Of a stretch of DNA of 64,000 nt, positions 49,983 to 59,978 are shown piece by piece. The stretch comes from Flavipsychrobacter sp. (GTDB lineage: Bacteria; Bacteroidota; Bacteroidia; Chitinophagales; Chitinophagaceae): the NCBI GenBank assembly GCA_017849575.1, contig JAFIGV010000030.1, positions 96,386 through 160,385 on the forward strand, written 5' to 3'. A program made the translations under genes and the position numbers. Below the pieces are notes generated by a model, which did no database searches, was not told where the DNA came from, and worked only from the letters and a program-made list of their open reading frames with translations. Within the stretch, counting starts at the first letter, position 1; every line of letters begins with the position of its first letter.

Positions 49983-52640
49983 TCAGTACACAGCATCACG
50001 ATAATCACGTCTTCTCACCAGCTTCAGATCCTGCAGTATGGAAGCCTTTACATTCAGGCTGAAGTTGTAACTTTTTCGGGGGCCAAAAGGTATGGTACCG
50101 AGATGCATTTGCCAGCAATGCAAATCGCGATAAATATCTATAGACGTAAGCGTGAGTGTATGGTTGTCGAAATCATAACCTGTTGAATAGGTGATCTTCC
50201 ACCGCGAGGTCAGATTGAAGTCACCACTGATCAGCAGACTTTGACTATAGAGCAGCGTATCCGAGCGTGAGTAAGCGCTATAGCGACTGGTGAGTGCAAT
50301 GGAATAGGCCAGGTTCAGACTCCAGGGGATGTCGAAGTCGAGGTAGTCATTGTAGCCTCCGTTCCCCATCAGTTGTTTATACTCGTCTGTCTTCATGGCT
50401 TGCTGATTACCCTTGGGCCGCTCCTTTGAGCGAAAATTTGCGCTTAGTGCAATATTGGCGTTGCGAAAAGTGGCGAGCCCTCTTCCCGCAGACCATGTGG
50501 TTTGTGGCGTGCGTCTGCCGGTAGCGTAGTCTGTTGCATAGGGATCGAAAACGGCGGAACCGCTAATGTTCAGTTTCTCGAGCACATTTGTACGGAAATT
50601 CATGGAGATATTGCTCCAGTTGAAGGAATCTGCGGCAATATTGTAGGCACTGTTGATACTGAAACCGTCTATCAACGTTACATTACGCCCCTTGCCTGTG
50701 GTATCGTTCTTCGAACGTAGTTTGATCTGAAGGTTGTTGTTGATACCAAAATTGATACTGCTCGAAAAATTTCCGTACTGTCCGAGCCCGGGCACGCCGA
50801 CTATCGAAGTCTCGAACGGAGAAAGGTAGGTGAGATTTCCCGAGGTGTCGAGTTGGGTCTGATAATAATAATCAAATGGTCGTGCGGCATAGTCCGGCGT
50901 ATAGTTGAGGCCCACGTTGGGCGTCAATACATGCCGGATACCCATTAGCTTTCCCCGCTTAAACATTTTCAGTCCATAGATGCGGGTGGAAAGTTGCATA
51001 GTCGCACTAAAATCGCGGGCAGTATAAAACCCACGATTGGAGAGCGTATCCACCTTCGACTCGTTGAAATTATAGTAGCGATAGGTCTTGTTGGTGAGCC
51101 AGTATTCATTGTAACTCGCACCCACAGAAAAGTTGATAAAACGGAGCACATTATACGAGGCGCTGATGGGGATGCTATGCTTGATGCCATTGCGAAAATC
51201 GCCCAGAGAAAGTGTATTGAAACTGAAGGTGGTATCGTAAAAGCTATACTGGTTCACGGCATTGAGATTATAGGATGCTGTAATCTTCTCAAACCATCGG
51301 GGCGTGCCCACCCGCTTTTTATTTTCGAAGGGATTAAACTGTGCCACATAAAAATTAAGCTCAGGGAGATATACATCCACCAGATGCGACTGTGTATTTT
51401 GACTGTGGCGCGCTGCTACCGAGAGGCTAAAGGGCTTATTCTGCCAGTTTTTAGAGTAGGCGATATTGGAGGTGTACTGATTGTTCAGGATTTGGTTTAC
51501 GTTATAGCTGTTGTTGGAGTAAAAAGAAGAGGTACCCACCATCACAGAGGCGTTGAAGTTTGTTCCCGGCCGGGCTTTGGGATCTTGCTGATGTCTCCAG
51601 TTCAGCATAAAATCTTTAGTGATGGAGCTTCCCGGTTCGTAGCTCTCGCCCGTTTTATTATAAGCGTAACTCAGCGAAAGTCCGCCATTGTAATGATAGC
51701 GGTTGGCATAATTGCTCAGGCCGCTGACACTATAGCTTCCTTTGGTATAGATATTGGCCATCACCAGCAAATCCACATAGTCATTAAGGTAAAAATAATA
51801 GCCCCCGTTGGTGAAGCCGAGTCCCCGCTGTTGCTCAACGGTATAAGAAGGCAACTGAAAACCCGACCGTTGCTTTTGGGCAATGGGAAACAAGCCGAAC
51901 GGTAAAAATACAGGAGTCGGCACCTGTTCAATCATAATGTTTGCAGAAGCAGAGGCAATCACCCGGTTAGGAACTACCTTGATGCGTTGCGCCCGGATGC
52001 CAAAGTGCGGGGTATCGAGCGAACAGGTAGTGTACACATTCTTCCAGCCGTATATAGACTGGTCGGGATTTCTTTTTACCTGCCTGCTAAAAACAAAACC
52101 TTCACCATATTGCGAACGAGCGTTTCGAATCACTGCACGTTTGCTCTTGAAGTTGTATTGAAGAGAATCGTAGCTCACAGTTTCTGTGCCCTGGGCAAAG
52201 GTGGGCCGCTTACCCATGTTGCCAGCGCTATCCATTCCGGGCTGAGCCGTCACGGTATTTGTTGCCTGATTAAAATAAACCTTTCCGGCATTGAGCTTCA
52301 GGTCTTCGTAGGTTACCTTAGCATCGCCGTAGAGATAGAAAAGGTTCTGTTTCATATCCATCACTGCCGAGTCGGTAGCGGTAGCTGTGACGGGCGATGA
52401 AAGCGCATCTTTTGAGATTCGGATACCCAGTGAGTCTTCGCGGCTGGTAGCGCGGGCGCTATCTAACACCGGTAAGGTAGCCGAATCTGAAACCTGCTGC
52501 ACCACACCACCCGAGGTAGTATCGCTGAGGACCTGGCCCTTAGCCTCCACTGTTAAAACGAGGATAAAAAACACCGCGAGCCAGCGGGGCAAACGGTGAA
52601 TGGTTGGTATTTTTAGAATAATTTTACCGCACAGGCTCAT
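49983..52640 (-). CDS. lptD: LPS-assembly protein LptD (Bacteroidetes type)
   Basis: This 885-aa outer-membrane protein inserts lipopolysaccharide. A signal peptide (around 17-35) is followed by the periplasmic OstA-like domain (about 85-290; QNLFYLYGDAKVTYEDLKL, AKVYFN-type repeats) and a large C-terminal beta-barrel rich in alternating aromatic strands. I start it at the ATG at 52640. A GTG nine bases upstream (52649) lies in a consensus -7 element, so transcription starts after it. It is divergent from the amidase gene, pairing two envelope-biogenesis genes. Confidence 0.9.
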   Translation of the reverse strand: MSLCGKIILKIPTIHRLPRWLAVFFILVLTVEAKGQVLSDTTSGGVVQQVSDSATLPVLDSARATSREDSLGIRISKDALSSPVTATATDSAVMDMKQNLFYLYGDAKVTYEDLKLNAGKVYFNQATNTVTAQPGMDSAGNMGKRPTFAQGTETVSYDSLQYNFKSKRAVIRNARSQYGEGFVFSRQVKRNPDQSIYGWKNVYTTCSLDTPHFGIRAQRIKVVPNRVIASASANIMIEQVPTPVFLPFGLFPIAQKQRSGFQLPSYTVEQQRGLGFTNGGYYFYLNDYVDLLVMANIYTKGSYSVSGLSNYANRYHYNGGLSLSYAYNKTGESYEPGSSITKDFMLNWRHQQDPKARPGTNFNASVMVGTSSFYSNNSYNVNQILNNQYTSNIAYSKNWQNKPFSLSVAARHSQNTQSHLVDVYLPELNFYVAQFNPFENKKRVGTPRWFEKITASYNLNAVNQYSFYDTTFSFNTLSLGDFRNGIKHSIPISASYNVLRFINFSVGASYNEYWLTNKTYRYYNFNESKVDTLSNRGFYTARDFSATMQLSTRIYGLKMFKRGKLMGIRHVLTPNVGLNYTPDYAARPFDYYYQTQLDTSGNLTYLSPFETSIVGVPGLGQYGNFSSSINFGINNNLQIKLRSKNDTTGKGRNVTLIDGFSINSAYNIAADSFNWSNISMNFRTNVLEKLNISGSAVFDPYATDYATGRRTPQTTWSAGRGLATFRNANIALSANFRSKERPKGNQQAMKTDEYKQLMGNGGYNDYLDFDIPWSLNLAYSIALTSRYSAYSRSDTLLYSQSLLISGDFNLTSRWKITYSTGYDFDNHTLTLTSIDIYRDLHCWQMHLGTIPFGPRKSYNFSLNVKASILQDLKLVRRRDYRDAVY

Positions 52641-52648
52641 GAGCGGCA

Positions 52649-52656
52649 CAAAAATA
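52649..52656 (-). promoter_or_regulatory. Putative -7 element of lptD
   Basis: TATTTTTG on the minus strand matches TAnnTTTG exactly. The predicted start is near 52645, so the mRNA leader before the ATG at 52640 is only about 5 bases. Confidence 0.5.
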
Positions 52657-52714
52657 GCTCATTTGCGAGAAGCTAATCACACTGTAATTTTTAAACTGAT
52701 AGGACTTTCCTGAT

Positions 52715-53554
52715 ATGCGCATAAAACTGTTGTTTTTTGTTTTTCTGGTTTCGATAGCCTCTGAACCTGTATTCGCAACCGGAAAAAAGATTACTAAGAT
52801 CGTTTTGGATGCAGGCCATGGTGGTCATGATGCCGGTGCCAGAGGACAGATCTCTTATGAAAAAAACCTAACCCTCGGCATTGTGCTGCGCCTGGGCAAA
52901 ATATTACGCGATAGTTTGAAAGACGTGCAGGTGATCTACACCCGAACATCCGATATTTATCCCTCACTGGCCGAACGTCACGAAATAGCCAACAGGGCCG
53001 ATGCAGACCTTTTTCTTTCTATCCATATTAATGCAACCCCCGGAACCACTACGCGCACCTTTGCCGGATACAAAACTGTAAGGCGTGGAAAAAAACGGGT
53101 AAAAACAGCAGTGTATAGAACCGTACACCACCGCGAAACCGGCGCTAATGGTACCGAGACCTATGTGCTGGGGCTACATCGCAACTCACAAAAAGAAGAT
53201 GCTATAGGCGAATACGGCGAAACCGTGACGGAAGAGCCCGGCCTGCTGAATGAGAATGACCCACAGACGGCCATCATCATTGCACAATATTCTCAGGCTT
53301 TTTTAAACAGAAGTGTATCGCTGGGCAGTAAAATACAAACAGAATTTGCGAGTCAGGGGCGTAGAGACATGGGTGTGAAACAAAAAGGACTTGAAGTTTT
53401 GGCCGGTAGCGCAATGCCCGGCGTGCTGGTAGAGTGTGGCTTTATCAACAATCCCGATGAAGAAGCTTATATGAACTCGGAAGACGGACAGCAGGAAATT
53501 GCCCTTGCCATTTACCGCGGAATAAAGGCCTATAAACTGGAAGCCGAAAGATAA
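52715..53554 (+). CDS. N-acetylmuramoyl-L-alanine amidase (Amidase_3)
   Basis: This 279-aa zinc amidase cleaves the bond between MurNAc and L-Ala during cell separation. It has a signal peptide (1-21). Zinc ligands and catalytic residues sit in LDAGHGGHDAG (His), ISYEKN (Glu), LSIHINA (His) and LVECGFINNP (Glu). An insert of about 60 residues (GKKRVKTAV...) between the third and fourth motifs is typical of regulated Bacteroidetes amidases. It is divergent from lptD. Confidence 0.94.
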   Translation: MRIKLLFFVFLVSIASEPVFATGKKITKIVLDAGHGGHDAGARGQISYEKNLTLGIVLRLGKILRDSLKDVQVIYTRTSDIYPSLAERHEIANRADADLFLSIHINATPGTTTRTFAGYKTVRRGKKRVKTAVYRTVHHRETGANGTETYVLGLHRNSQKEDAIGEYGETVTEEPGLLNENDPQTAIIIAQYSQAFLNRSVSLGSKIQTEFASQGRRDMGVKQKGLEVLAGSAMPGVLVECGFINNPDEEAYMNSEDGQQEIALAIYRGIKAYKLEAER

Positions 53555-53719
53555 TCGGGCAATTTACTTGCATATACGGGGAAAATTTCCAACTTTAGCC
53601 GATGCAATAACCGTCTTGTACCCGTGTGGGTGTGGCGACATAGATCAGTGAACCGGTGGTTGCATTTTTAGAATTCTTTCTTTTATCTTTAAGCTCCTTT
53701 AAAAAAATCTGGTGCGCGA

Positions 53720-54256
53720 ATGAAAGCCCGTTTTAAAATTGTTATACTGTCTGCGCTTGGCGCTCTGACTGCTTTCTCAGCAGTTACTTTCTCATCTTGT
53801 AATGAAGACAAATGCAAGGCTATCACCTGCGCTTATGGCGGCGTATGTTCAGACGGTCAATGCCTTTGCGCCAGCGGCTATGAAGGCGTGCAGTGTGAGA
53901 CAATTACACGGCAGCGCTATCTGGGCACCTGGCATGTCACAGAAGATGGCACATTCTCCAACGCCGCTCAATATCCGATTTCTGTAGAAGCCGGACCCAA
54001 CATCACTGAGGTGCGGATAAAAAATTTCCGCAACAATCTTATTAATGATGTTCAGGCTTATGTAAAAGGTGATACGATCAACATCCCGAGCCAACAGGTA
54101 AACGGTAATTCGATTTATGGCTTTGGCTATATCGTCGATGACAAATATTATGGTGTGAACGGTAAAATCATTATCCGTTATCGTATTAAAGACAGCAATG
54201 GCATTGTGGACGACTACGGTGTGGACGGCGGTGAGCCTTCCCTCTGGAACAAATAG
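53720..54256 (+). CDS. Lipoprotein with EGF-like domain
   Basis: This 178-aa lipoprotein has a signal peptide ending in a lipobox around FSSCNED (Cys about residue 27). Residues about 30-57 form an EGF-like module with six cysteines (CKAITCAYGGVCSDGQCLC, then EGVQC). The remaining part (about 65-178) is a beta-rich domain starting YLGTWHV, resembling lipocalin-like calycin folds in Bacteroidetes lipoproteins. Surface location and function are unknown. A strong terminator follows. Confidence 0.82.
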   Translation: MKARFKIVILSALGALTAFSAVTFSSCNEDKCKAITCAYGGVCSDGQCLCASGYEGVQCETITRQRYLGTWHVTEDGTFSNAAQYPISVEAGPNITEVRIKNFRNNLINDVQAYVKGDTINIPSQQVNGNSIYGFGYIVDDKYYGVNGKIIIRYRIKDSNGIVDDYGVDGGEPSLWNK

Positions 54257-54281
54257 TTTTCCCTGCTGTTTCAATATTATG

Positions 54282-54308
54282 CCCCGCTCTTAGCGGGGTA
54301 ATTTTTTT
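54282..54308 (+). terminator. Rho-independent terminator after the EGF lipoprotein
   Basis: The stem CCCCGC/GCGGGG (54282-54298, 5-base loop) is followed by TAATTTTTTT. Confidence 0.85.
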
Positions 54309-54446
54309 GCGGCTAGCTGATGGGGCTCCGTTGTCGGCTGAAAACAGCTTCGCAGGAGGCCCCCCCCGGCTAAGGATCGGGAAATGAACGTAACCGCACA
54401 ATTATTTTTTCGCCGCCAGACCCATGGCAGGCAGTACGCGGATAAA

Positions 54447-56918
54447 CTAATTGTTTGCCAATACCTGCGGCAGCTTTTCCTTTTTGGTGATGCGGTTGTA
54501 CATGCTCAGGAAAAAGCCGATCACCATCACCACAATACCGAGCCACAGCACATTGATATACGGAAACAGAATGGCCTTCAGCACGATGTAGTCATCTTTG
54601 GGATTGGTTTGCCTGATCTGAAGTTCAACAGCATTTTGATCGGGCAGCACTTTTACAAATCTTGCATACAGACCCATAGATTTCAGGGTATCTTCCTGAA
54701 AACTCTGGTAGCTGTTGTTTTCTATGGCATATACCGGTGAAAGATGTCCGACTTCTTTGGTGAGATCATAAACAGTGAGGCGCGCCTTTACAGAAAGGTT
54801 TCCGGTTTGCTGTTCGTACCTCGGTTCTTCAAAATCATTGAACACCACAAAGCCATTGGCCAGAAAAATGCTGTCGCCTTTTTTAACTGTATAAGATTTA
54901 TAGGCCGCCGTGTCGGTTCTCTTGGTCGGGTCGAGCACCTGAGTCACGTAGGTAAATATATCTTTTCCAAGATAGTGCTTCGAGGCCGGATTGGCGATAA
55001 GCCCTTGCTGTCCCTTAGGATTGACGAAGGCATCCGGATACAAAGTAAACTGCTCCTCTACCCTGCCTGTCGCGCTATCCTTTTTTTCATAGTTCACCTT
55101 ATAGAAAGTGCGCGGATCGGAAGATGAAGTGCTGTCGCCTTCATAGGTAACCAGATAGTCGCCCATCGCCACCGGAGTATTACGGAAAAGCAAAACGTTT
55201 TCGCGGCTTTCCTTTGCATTTTCTGCTGCCGTTTTCTTTCCGAAGTCTATGGTAACACCCAGTGTATTAAAAGAGATTACCTCCTTATTAAAAGAAGAAA
55301 GCAGAATGCCGAGCAGTGTGAGCCCAAAGCCGAGATGCGAAACCGCAGGACCCATCTTCATCAGCTTTTTCTGAATGCCCAGTGCATAATAAAAACTGGC
55401 TACCACCGCAAATACGGATGCAAACAACAAAACAGTGTATTGGGGCACATTGATCTTTTGCGTATAGCCGATCAGTGCCGTCAGCAAAAAAGCCACCGAG
55501 CCCAGCCCGGCAAACCGTCGCCATACCTTTTTACCATCACTGGCTTTGAAGCGCAGGTATAATATGGCGGATGACAGCAGGGCAATGATAATGGCCACCC
55601 ATACTTGAATGCTGTTGTAATGCTGCACAGGATCCACCGGCGGTGCAATCTCCTTACCCGTAATCCACTTGGCCAGCGGTGCCCAAACAGGAATGGAAGT
55701 GCTAATGGTAATTTGCAGAGACGATAACAACAGCACAAAGGATCCGATAAACATCCAGAATTCGCGAGAACTACTTTCCTCTTCCCCTTTTACCCGGGGC
55801 AGTGTTTTCCAACGGTAAAAAAGTAAACCCAGCACCAGCACCAGCAGCACCAATATCACCACAATCAGGTGCCAGTAAAGTGATTTGCCCTCGCCAGTAA
55901 AGGCGTGAACGGAAGTGTCGCCCAATACCCCGGTGCGGGTGAGAAAGGTTGAATACCAGACCAGAAGGTAAGTAAGCGAAAGAAGGATGAGGGTGATCGG
56001 CAACGAACGCTTTGTGGCTTTATAAATAATAAGCGTGTGCAGCCCTGCTATAAGTGTTAACCAGGGCACTAAAGAGGCATTCTCTACGGGATCCCAGGCC
56101 CAATAGCCACCAAAGGTAAGGGACTCGTAAGCCCAGGCTCCGCCCATCATGATGCCGGTACCCAACACGGCCCCGGCAAAGAGCGCCCATATGCGCGTGT
56201 CCCGTATCCAGGTTTGGTATTCGCCCTTCCAGAGCGCGGCAATAGTGTAAGCAAAGGGAATGAGCGTAGAAGCAAAGCCAAGAAAGAGCACCGGTGGGTG
56301 AATAACCATCCAGTAGTTTTGCAGCAGCGGATTAAGCCCGTTGCCATCTTTGATAAAGCTCATGTAGTTGGCCTGCTGAAAGATCGGCGCATTGGCCATA
56401 GCATGGCGCAAAAGCATGAAGGGAGTACTGCCCACTTTCACATCAGGTCCAAAATAAAAACCGAGCAACATGGTGGCAATCGCTACCTGCACCAGGGCAA
56501 TCACACTCATCACGCGGCTTTCAAGACCCTTGCTGGTCTTCATCACCACCAGTCCAAGCACCGAATGCCAAAATGCCCAGAGCATGAAACTGCCCTGCTG
56601 ACCTTCCCAAAAACAAGAAAGCAGGTATTTCATAGGCAATGCCCTGGAGGAATGTTCCCATGCGTAATGATATTCGAACAGATGATTGGCGATGATATAA
56701 TAAAGCGTAAGGAACATGCCGAAAATAGCGGCAGCGTGTATCACAAAGCCATTTCGTGCCAGTCGCAGCCAGGCAACAGACCGCTGCGCGTCGGCTTCTG
56801 TCTTTGCAGCGCGGAAATAACTAAACGCGCTAAAAAGCGCCGCCACAAAAAACAGGATCACAAAAAAATGACCCAGTTTCCCGGGTCCTAAATTTTCACC
56901 TACAAAATTTGTATCCAA
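54447..56918 (-). CDS. Cytochrome c biogenesis protein CcmF/CcsA
   Basis: This 823-aa membrane protein of about 12-15 segments has the haem-handling WWD-type motif WAWDPVENASLVPWL (near 272-286) and conserved histidines on either side; the N-terminal half resembles CcmF with YHYAWEHSS. C-terminal residues about 600-790 form a periplasmic domain. CcmF ligates haem to apocytochrome c, needed for the cytochrome c domains of the caa3/bc operon in this window. It follows ccmE by 40 bases on the same strand. Confidence 0.92.
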   Translation of the reverse strand: MDTNFVGENLGPGKLGHFFVILFFVAALFSAFSYFRAAKTEADAQRSVAWLRLARNGFVIHAAAIFGMFLTLYYIIANHLFEYHYAWEHSSRALPMKYLLSCFWEGQQGSFMLWAFWHSVLGLVVMKTSKGLESRVMSVIALVQVAIATMLLGFYFGPDVKVGSTPFMLLRHAMANAPIFQQANYMSFIKDGNGLNPLLQNYWMVIHPPVLFLGFASTLIPFAYTIAALWKGEYQTWIRDTRIWALFAGAVLGTGIMMGGAWAYESLTFGGYWAWDPVENASLVPWLTLIAGLHTLIIYKATKRSLPITLILLSLTYLLVWYSTFLTRTGVLGDTSVHAFTGEGKSLYWHLIVVILVLLVLVLGLLFYRWKTLPRVKGEEESSSREFWMFIGSFVLLLSSLQITISTSIPVWAPLAKWITGKEIAPPVDPVQHYNSIQVWVAIIIALLSSAILYLRFKASDGKKVWRRFAGLGSVAFLLTALIGYTQKINVPQYTVLLFASVFAVVASFYYALGIQKKLMKMGPAVSHLGFGLTLLGILLSSFNKEVISFNTLGVTIDFGKKTAAENAKESRENVLLFRNTPVAMGDYLVTYEGDSTSSSDPRTFYKVNYEKKDSATGRVEEQFTLYPDAFVNPKGQQGLIANPASKHYLGKDIFTYVTQVLDPTKRTDTAAYKSYTVKKGDSIFLANGFVVFNDFEEPRYEQQTGNLSVKARLTVYDLTKEVGHLSPVYAIENNSYQSFQEDTLKSMGLYARFVKVLPDQNAVELQIRQTNPKDDYIVLKAILFPYINVLWLGIVVMVIGFFLSMYNRITKKEKLPQVLANN

Positions 56919-56958
56919 CGTACTGAATGTTTGAGTGTGTGTAAAAAGTGGAAAGTGC

Positions 56959-57354
56959 TTAACCCGCGTTGCCTACTGCCACCTGATCCTTTTTATACTT
57001 CGACGGGCATTTCATCTGGATCTTGCTGCAGTGAAAGGCATCGCCCTGCACATAGCCGGTCATCACGATCTGCTCCGACTTCTCTATATCCGTGGGCTTT
57101 GCACCGTTGAAAATTACCTTACTCACCTTTCCTGACTTGTCTTTCACATAAAAAGTAAAGTGGTTGGGGTCTTTTACGGGATCATAATCCATGGCTTTGT
57201 CCTTCTCCAGAAAACCAATGACATGGTATTGCTTTCCCGGCTCTTTCGATGCCGAAGTAAAGGTCTCATAAGTGCTGAAATCGCCAAACATACTTACGAT
57301 TACTGCCACCGCAGCAGCCACCAAAACCAAGATAACGACGTGTGTCTTTTTCAT
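56959..57354 (-). CDS. ccmE: Cytochrome c maturation protein CcmE
   Basis: This 131-aa haem chaperone has one N-terminal membrane anchor (VVILVLVAAAVAVIVS) and the OB-fold CcmE domain. The haem-binding His lies in GDAFHCSKIQMKCPSKY, the Bacteroidetes-type variant where a CPSKY tail replaces the usual HDENY. A consensus -7 element TAACTTTG is at 57408-57401 on the minus strand. It precedes the CcmF-like gene in one operon. Confidence 0.92.
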   Translation of the reverse strand: MKKTHVVILVLVAAAVAVIVSMFGDFSTYETFTSASKEPGKQYHVIGFLEKDKAMDYDPVKDPNHFTFYVKDKSGKVSKVIFNGAKPTDIEKSEQIVMTGYVQGDAFHCSKIQMKCPSKYKKDQVAVGNAG

Positions 57355-57400
57355 TTGCGTAAGAAATTGAACGCGCTCAGATTGCTTCGTTCCCGGTGGG

Positions 57401-57408
57401 CAAAGTTA
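57401..57408 (-). promoter_or_regulatory. Putative -7 element of the ccmE-ccmF operon
   Basis: TAACTTTG on the minus strand matches TAnnTTTG exactly, with transcription expected near 57397, about 43 bases before the ccmE ATG. Confidence 0.5.
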
Positions 57409-57470
57409 CAGGATTAGGACTGATCTCCCATTTAAGTTTTAAATTCGCGCCGTTAAAAAAATACAGACAG

Positions 57471-58517
57471 ATGGCTGCTGACCTGACGAACTTCGATCCC
57501 AATTCCGTCGGACTGAAATCAAACAATATTTTCGGCTTACCTTTTAAGGAAGCTGATGCAAAACTGGTGCTGCTGCCCGTGCCCTGGGAGGTGACCATTT
57601 CTTATCGCGACGGTACTTCACGCGGGCCGGAAAACATCTTCGACGCATCCATGCAGGTTGACCTCTACGACCCCGATGTGCCGGATGGCTGGAAGAAGGG
57701 GTTTTATATGCTTCCGGTGGATAAAAACATCAAAAAGAAAAGCGACTACCTCCGGCAATGTGCCGAGCTCATCATCTCGCATCTTATCGACGGTGGCATA
57801 GTGGAAGAAAATGAACAACTCAGGGAAAAACTCGAAGAAGTAAACGAGGGCGGCATCCTCCTGTTCAACTGGGTACACGAAATGACTTCTACCCTGCTGC
57901 GGGCTGGGAAAAAAGTAGGTCTCGTCGGTGGCGACCATAGCACACCGCTCGGCTTTATCAAGGCACTCTCGAACATACATTCAGATTTCGGTGTATTACA
58001 GATAGATGCCCATGCCGATCTGCGCAAGGCATATGAAGGGTTCACCTATTCGCACGCCTCCATCATGTACAATGTGATCCACGAAATACCACAGGTATCT
58101 AAGCTGGTGCAGGTGGGCATCAGAGATTATTGCGATGAGGAACTTGAGCTTTCCCAGAGCAATGACCGTGTGAAAACATTTTTCGACAAAGACATCAAAG
58201 AGCGTTTGTACGAAGGCGATAGCTGGAAGAACATATGCGAAGACATGATCAGTCATCTTCCACAGAAAGTATATATCAGCTTTGACATTGATGGTCTTGA
58301 TCCGAAATTATGCCCTAATACCGGAACGCCCGTCCCTGGCGGGTTTGAGCTGGAGGAAGTCTTCTACCTGTTCAAGGTCTTAAAAAAGAGCGGTCGCGAA
58401 ATCATTGGCTTCGACCTGAATGAAGTTAGCACGGGGCAGCATAGTGCCGATGGTATTGATGGTATTGTGGGCGCACGCACTTTGTACAAATTGTGCAACT
58501 ATATGGTAGTTGAGTAG
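57471..58517 (+). CDS. Arginase/agmatinase/formimidoylglutamase family enzyme
   Basis: This 348-aa ureohydrolase has manganese-site motifs GGDHSTPLG, DAHADLR and SFDIDGLDP, which give the binuclear metal ligands. It has an N-terminal extension of about 60 residues and an insert (residues 80-130) rich in charged residues relative to short agmatinases. The substrate (agmatine, arginine or formimidoylglutamate) is not fixed. I start it at ATG 57471, since residues encoded before it look non-conserved and overlap the ccmE promoter. Confidence 0.88.
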   Translation: MAADLTNFDPNSVGLKSNNIFGLPFKEADAKLVLLPVPWEVTISYRDGTSRGPENIFDASMQVDLYDPDVPDGWKKGFYMLPVDKNIKKKSDYLRQCAELIISHLIDGGIVEENEQLREKLEEVNEGGILLFNWVHEMTSTLLRAGKKVGLVGGDHSTPLGFIKALSNIHSDFGVLQIDAHADLRKAYEGFTYSHASIMYNVIHEIPQVSKLVQVGIRDYCDEELELSQSNDRVKTFFDKDIKERLYEGDSWKNICEDMISHLPQKVYISFDIDGLDPKLCPNTGTPVPGGFELEEVFYLFKVLKKSGREIIGFDLNEVSTGQHSADGIDGIVGARTLYKLCNYMVVE

Positions 58518-58732
58518 TATTCAAGAGCCTGTATTGGTCCAACGCTTTCGGGTGTTCTTACTACACAGTTGTTGTAAAGCAAGCCCTCAAAGCAGTGGGA
58601 TTAGCCTTCTGTGTATCGCGAGGGTAAACGCGCAGGTATCCGCGCACAAAGGTGAAAAGGATGCTTCTGCAAAAATGAAGACGGTTCGCCCGACAGGTGC
58701 GACCTTCTTTAGACCTGTGTTTGGCGGCAATG

Positions 58733-58754
58733 AAAAAAACCGGCGAGATGCCGG
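58733..58754 (-). terminator. Terminator at the 3' end of the frameshifted surface gene
   Basis: On the minus strand the hairpin CCGGC/GCCGG (58754-58740, 5-base loop) is followed by a run of seven T residues. It lies 26 bases past the gene's stop. On the plus strand it can end the arginase-family transcript with a weaker T-rich tail. The remaining 58518-58732 shows no gene. Confidence 0.8.
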
Positions 58755-58779
58755 CTTCTTTTATAGGTTTTTGTAATCT

Positions 58780-59840
58780 TTAGTTGATCGGAATTTTGTT
58801 TCCGTTGTCGTCATAGACCTCAATTTCCAAAAGAATAGGGTCTTCACCAATGCCATCCTCTGAAGACTTTATCGTAATCGTGTTGGTTGAAGCGACAACA
58901 TCGGTGGTGATGGTCATGTCGCTACCCGAGGCTGTTTGCACACTGTTGGCCATGCTGCCGGTAAGTGTGTTAATAGAGGTTTGCGAAGTGGTTACTCCAT
59001 TTTGGAAATCAACAATAAGACCTAAACCTGTAGCCTTTTCAAACCTCGACCATCTGATCTTGATTTTGCCGCCTGCTGGGATAACATTGTTCAATACAGT
59101 CTTTACGACGTCCGATGCGGTTTGGTGTAACCGTAAGGTTTGCATATTGCTGACCACTGTATTTTGCGTGCTGTAGGTAATCAAATTATCATAGAAGTAA
59201 GGGAGCACAGCCGACGTCAAATGGTTCGATGCCACCAGGGTCGTTGTGGCAGTATAGGCCGAAGGAAAATTCGATACCGCCACGGTTACGATACAGTTTT
59301 GTCCTCCGAAGCTAATGGCGAAACTTGCAGTTCCACCTATTGCAGGTGTACCTGTCACCGTAAAGGTGAGATTACCCCGCCAACGTTCAGCGTACCGCTT
59401 TGCAGGGTGGCCATCAGACCACTAACTCCAGTGGAGGGAACCGGCACACCGGCAGCGTAGTCTGCCCCGTTACCCCCCGTATACGGAACTGTCAGGGTGC
59501 CGCTATAGGTTTCGTTTTTATTCAATGCAGCAGGAGAAAAACTTGCGGAACCGCAGGTTAGTCCGGCTACTGCAGGCAGCTTCACCAATCCGCATCCCGT
59601 CCAGGCTCCGTCTTCATAGGCCCGCACGCACTTCAGTGAATTGTCGTAAATCATCATGCCGTTTACAGGCGCTGTAATGGCGGCAGTGCTGGCTACGCGG
59701 GTAAGCACCAACGCCCTGTTTGTACTTTCAAGTTCCAGCACGGAGCTGGTACCAATACTCTGTGGATGATCACCAATTTTTACCTGTGCAACAGTTGCAT
59801 GTGCAAGAAAAATAAGGAGAAAAAAAATACTTTGTTTCAT
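58780..59840 (-). pseudogene. Secreted surface protein split by a frameshift
   Basis: Two reading frames join at a run of four C (plus strand 59375-59378). The upstream frame (59840-59355, 161 aa) has a signal peptide and an N-terminal module AQVKIGDHPQS...SSVLELEST, followed by a repeat region ending SGTLNVGG. The downstream frame (59358-58780 visible ORF) continues naturally as NLTFTVTGTPAIGGTASF once one G is added to the run. Together they would encode about 350 aa: an N-terminal VLELEST-type module plus Ig-like beta repeats. It may be a real mutation, phase variation or a sequencing error. Confidence 0.75.
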
Positions 59841-59918
59841 AAATTAATTTGTGCATGTGAAAAAATAAAAGTGGGTGCTGTTAATAAGCGATCTTGACGA
59901 AGCATTAGCTTCCGCCAA

Positions 59919-59950
59919 TAAAATCGCCACAGGGAATATCACTGTGGCGA
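59919..59950 (-). terminator. Terminator after the 60.7 kb secreted protein gene
   Basis: On the minus strand the 9-base stem TCGCCACAG/CTGTGGCGA (59950-59924) is followed by TTTTATTG. Confidence 0.75.
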
Positions 59951-59978
59951 AATTTGAATATTTGTGTGCCTGATTAGT

